Of a stretch of DNA of 7,087 nucleotides, positions 6,376 through 7,087 are shown one piece after another. Source of the stretch: Parachlamydiaceae bacterium. GTDB lineage: Bacteria > Chlamydiota > Chlamydiia > Chlamydiales > Parachlamydiaceae. Location: positions 2,811,344-2,818,430 of the forward strand of contig CP058704.1 in assembly GCA_013414685.1 (NCBI GenBank), written 5' to 3'. Each line of letters begins with the position of its first letter. Position 1 is the first letter of the stretch. The notes under the pieces are model-generated. The model made no database searches, was not told the DNA's origin, and was given only the letters and a program-made list of their open reading frames with translations. The translations under genes were made by a program, and so were the position numbers.

Positions 6376-6560
6376 ATGCTTTAAAAGAAGGTAAATTGGG
6401 ATTAGAAGGGGGCCTGGGTGTGGAAGAGTTTGAATTATTAATTGAGGCATATGTAAAGATCGACCCCTCTGAAACCGAGGCGTGGATTCGAGAGTGTCAG
6501 CAAGATCTTCCGAATCTATTTCTCTCAAAAGCTTTCGAAGCTCTTGGTAAGTGTCTATAG
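6372..6560 (+). CDS. Paralogue C C-terminal tail
   Basis: This 62-codon piece overlaps the previous stop by four bases and ends at the natural terminus of paralogue C. MNALKEGKLGLEGG and FELLIEAYVKIDPSETEAW align with FIHALKHGQLGLNG and FKLLVDTYVKIDPIEAEEW in A. The ATG at 6372 is the methionine of FFMNAL and not a real start. Confidence 0.5.
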   Translation: MNALKEGKLGLEGGLGVEEFELLIEAYVKIDPSETEAWIRECQQDLPNLFLSKAFEALGKCL

Positions 6561-6599
6561 TTCACGAAGACATTTATCTCCTTTATAAAATTTATTAAA

Positions 6600-6616
6600 A
6601 TTAGGATATTCCTAAT
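6600..6616. repeat. Perfect palindrome ATTAGGA-tat-TCCTAAT
   Basis: A 7-bp perfect stem with a 3-nt centre lies 40 nt past the stop of paralogue C. No T run follows it, so it is a poor terminator. It could be a protein-binding dyad or an mRNA 3'-end stem. Confidence 0.4.
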
Positions 6617-6775
6617 GATTTCAATTAGAAAGCTTCGTTACTAAGTTGGAAAATTTGACAAGGATGCGACCTGCATTTGAATTTATCTGAGATTCACAAA
6701 TTGAATGAGTTGTGCGAAAAATACAAGGGGTGTGGCAAGCCGACCTAGTTTAAATTCCAATTTTCAGTTGGAAGC

Positions 6776-6810
6776 ATTGTTTTTTAATAATTCTATGAAA
6801 AACAATTTTT
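6776..6810 (+). terminator. Possible intrinsic terminator of the F-box array
   Basis: ATTGTTTTT (6776-6784) pairs perfectly with AAAAACAAT (6798-6806) around an 11-nt loop, and TTTTT follows at 6806-6810 on the plus strand. The stem has only two G-C pairs, so it is weak. Its orientation suits transcripts arriving from paralogue C more than those from galE. Confidence 0.35.
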
Positions 6811-6872
6811 AAATGCTCAAGTCTTTGATCAATCATGGTAAAAATATTTTCTCGAACAGACCTTGCGAAATC

Positions 6873-7087
6873 TTAAATTGATATTTTAGGTGTGCAGAGG
6901 ATCTGCGATCTTTGCCTCGGTCCAGGGCGAGTAGCCCTGGTTTGATGGAGGAGCATCATTTCAATGTCGGGGTATTGAACCTGCCAGTTGAGCAGTTTTT
7001 GAGCTTTTGTAGTGTCAGCAAGCAGAAAAGGCGGGTCGCCAGGACGTCGAGGTCCTTCGATCACTTGAATAGATGTTTGAAGAACTT
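6873..7087 (-). CDS. galE: UDP-glucose 4-epimerase, C-terminal fragment
   Basis: The reverse strand is open from the right edge and reads VIEGPRRPGDPPFLLADTTK then AQKLLNWQVQYPDIEMMLLH. The pattern RRxGDPxxLxAxxxKAxxxLxWxxxY is the diagnostic C-terminus of GalE, the NAD-dependent short-chain dehydrogenase that interconverts UDP-glucose and UDP-galactose for surface sugars and the Leloir pathway. The N-terminal Rossmann fold and YxxxK are outside the window. After MMLLH the usual tryptophan-rich ending is absent; instead TRATRPGPRQRSQ runs to TAA at 6875-6873. A -1 shift near 6930 would give PWTEAKIADPLHT with a stop at 6888-6886, so the true end is uncertain. This stretch is visibly richer in G+C than the F-box array. 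Other NDP-sugar epimerases of the same family are possible. Confidence 0.82.
   Translation of the reverse strand, partial: VLQTSIQVIEGPRRPGDPPFLLADTTKAQKLLNWQVQYPDIEMMLLHQTRATRPGPRQRSQILCTPKISI
6922..6940. repeat. GC-rich perfect hairpin in the galE tail
   Basis: CCAGGGC (6922-6928) pairs perfectly with GCCCTGG (6934-6940) around a 5-nt loop. It lies exactly where the galE product stops resembling its family. No T run follows on either strand. Confidence 0.5.

Larger units (their letters stand above)
4456..6560 (+). pseudogene. F-box / helical-repeat protein, paralogue C (frame broken 7 times)
   Basis: Joined across frames this encodes about 703 residues. Order: N-terminal domain (HGRRLNIQLADASWMKNIS, then LNHLIEAV), linker (KHFFAEIKRNKLLKELAE, about residues 96-119), F-box (FESLPFDIQVQVLK, then KLDEQTLLALSQTNKTF, about 176-219), helical middle, and C-terminal repeats. 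All seven breaks are -1 and all lie in A or T runs: T5 4675-4679, T5 4736-4740, A6 4840-4845, A6 5019-5024, A6 5108-5113, A5 6006-6010 and T7 6365-6371. A T7 run at 4768-4774 is in frame, so not every long run is hit. The start has a good Shine-Dalgarno, and the end (ALGKCL then TAG) matches the end of A. As with A, a host-directed ubiquitin-ligase adaptor is the expected role, inferred from the F-box. Confidence 0.78.
6561..6872. other. Non-coding stretch between paralogue C and galE
   Basis: No convincing gene is visible on either strand in these 312 bases. They hold a perfect 7-bp palindrome at 6600-6616, a consensus-like TTGACA at 6655-6660 without a good -10 box, a small TTCCAA/TTGGAA hairpin at 6755-6773, and the terminator candidate at 6776-6810. 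The longest protein-like piece (LNLSEIHKLNELCEKYK, near 6679-6729) is too short to assign. Confidence 0.55.

Noticed and set aside
343..6560. Programmed ribosomal frameshifting as the explanation for the breaks
   Set aside because: Seven shifts per gene, with no consistent heptamer slippery site or downstream structure, is far beyond any known programmed case.
1..7087. CRISPR array, tRNA or rRNA genes
   Set aside because: No regularly spaced short direct repeats, no cloverleaf-like T-loop (GGTTCRA) context and no rRNA-like conserved stretch were seen on reading both strands.

Overview
The window is an AT-rich bacterial segment that most resembles a chlamydia of the amoeba-infecting (Parachlamydiaceae-like) group. 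Three things point there. The left edge holds the first 29 codons of a DnaX with the chlamydia-like start YQVLARKYRPQTFAEVL. The right edge holds the C-terminus of a UDP-glucose 4-epimerase. Between them lie three tandem paralogues carrying a eukaryote-like F-box, a family known to be greatly expanded in Neochlamydia/Protochlamydia-type organisms. The taxonomic call is an inference from protein flavour, not from a search.

Layout: dnaX start (minus, 1-87); a spacer with a 118-bp inverted-repeat element (164-281) and a possible -10 box; paralogue A (343-2455, plus); a spacer with hairpins; paralogue B (2598-4429, plus); a 26-nt gap with a Shine-Dalgarno; paralogue C (4456-6560, plus); a non-coding stretch with small palindromes and a possible terminator; and the galE 3' end (minus, from 6873 off the right edge). 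The array is divergent from dnaX and convergent with galE.

Each paralogue, once its frames are joined, gives one long protein (about 706, 612 and 703 residues). The order is a conserved N-terminal domain of about 75 residues, a very conserved linker with KHFFAEIRRxKLLKEL, an F-box (missing from B), a helical middle, and C-terminal helical repeats of about 30-34 residues that look TPR-like. If expressed, such proteins would be expected to act as secreted adaptors, with the F-box contacting host Skp1/cullin ligases and the repeats contacting targets.

None of the three is open from end to end. There are 21 frame breaks, seven per copy. Nearly every one is a net -1 shift, and 15 fall in runs of five or more A or T. 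I found no stop codon that needs a nonsense substitution to explain it. This is the most notable signal in the window: either homopolymer under-calling in the assembly hides three intact genes, or three genes have been broken recently by slippage, or the runs are read through by slippage.
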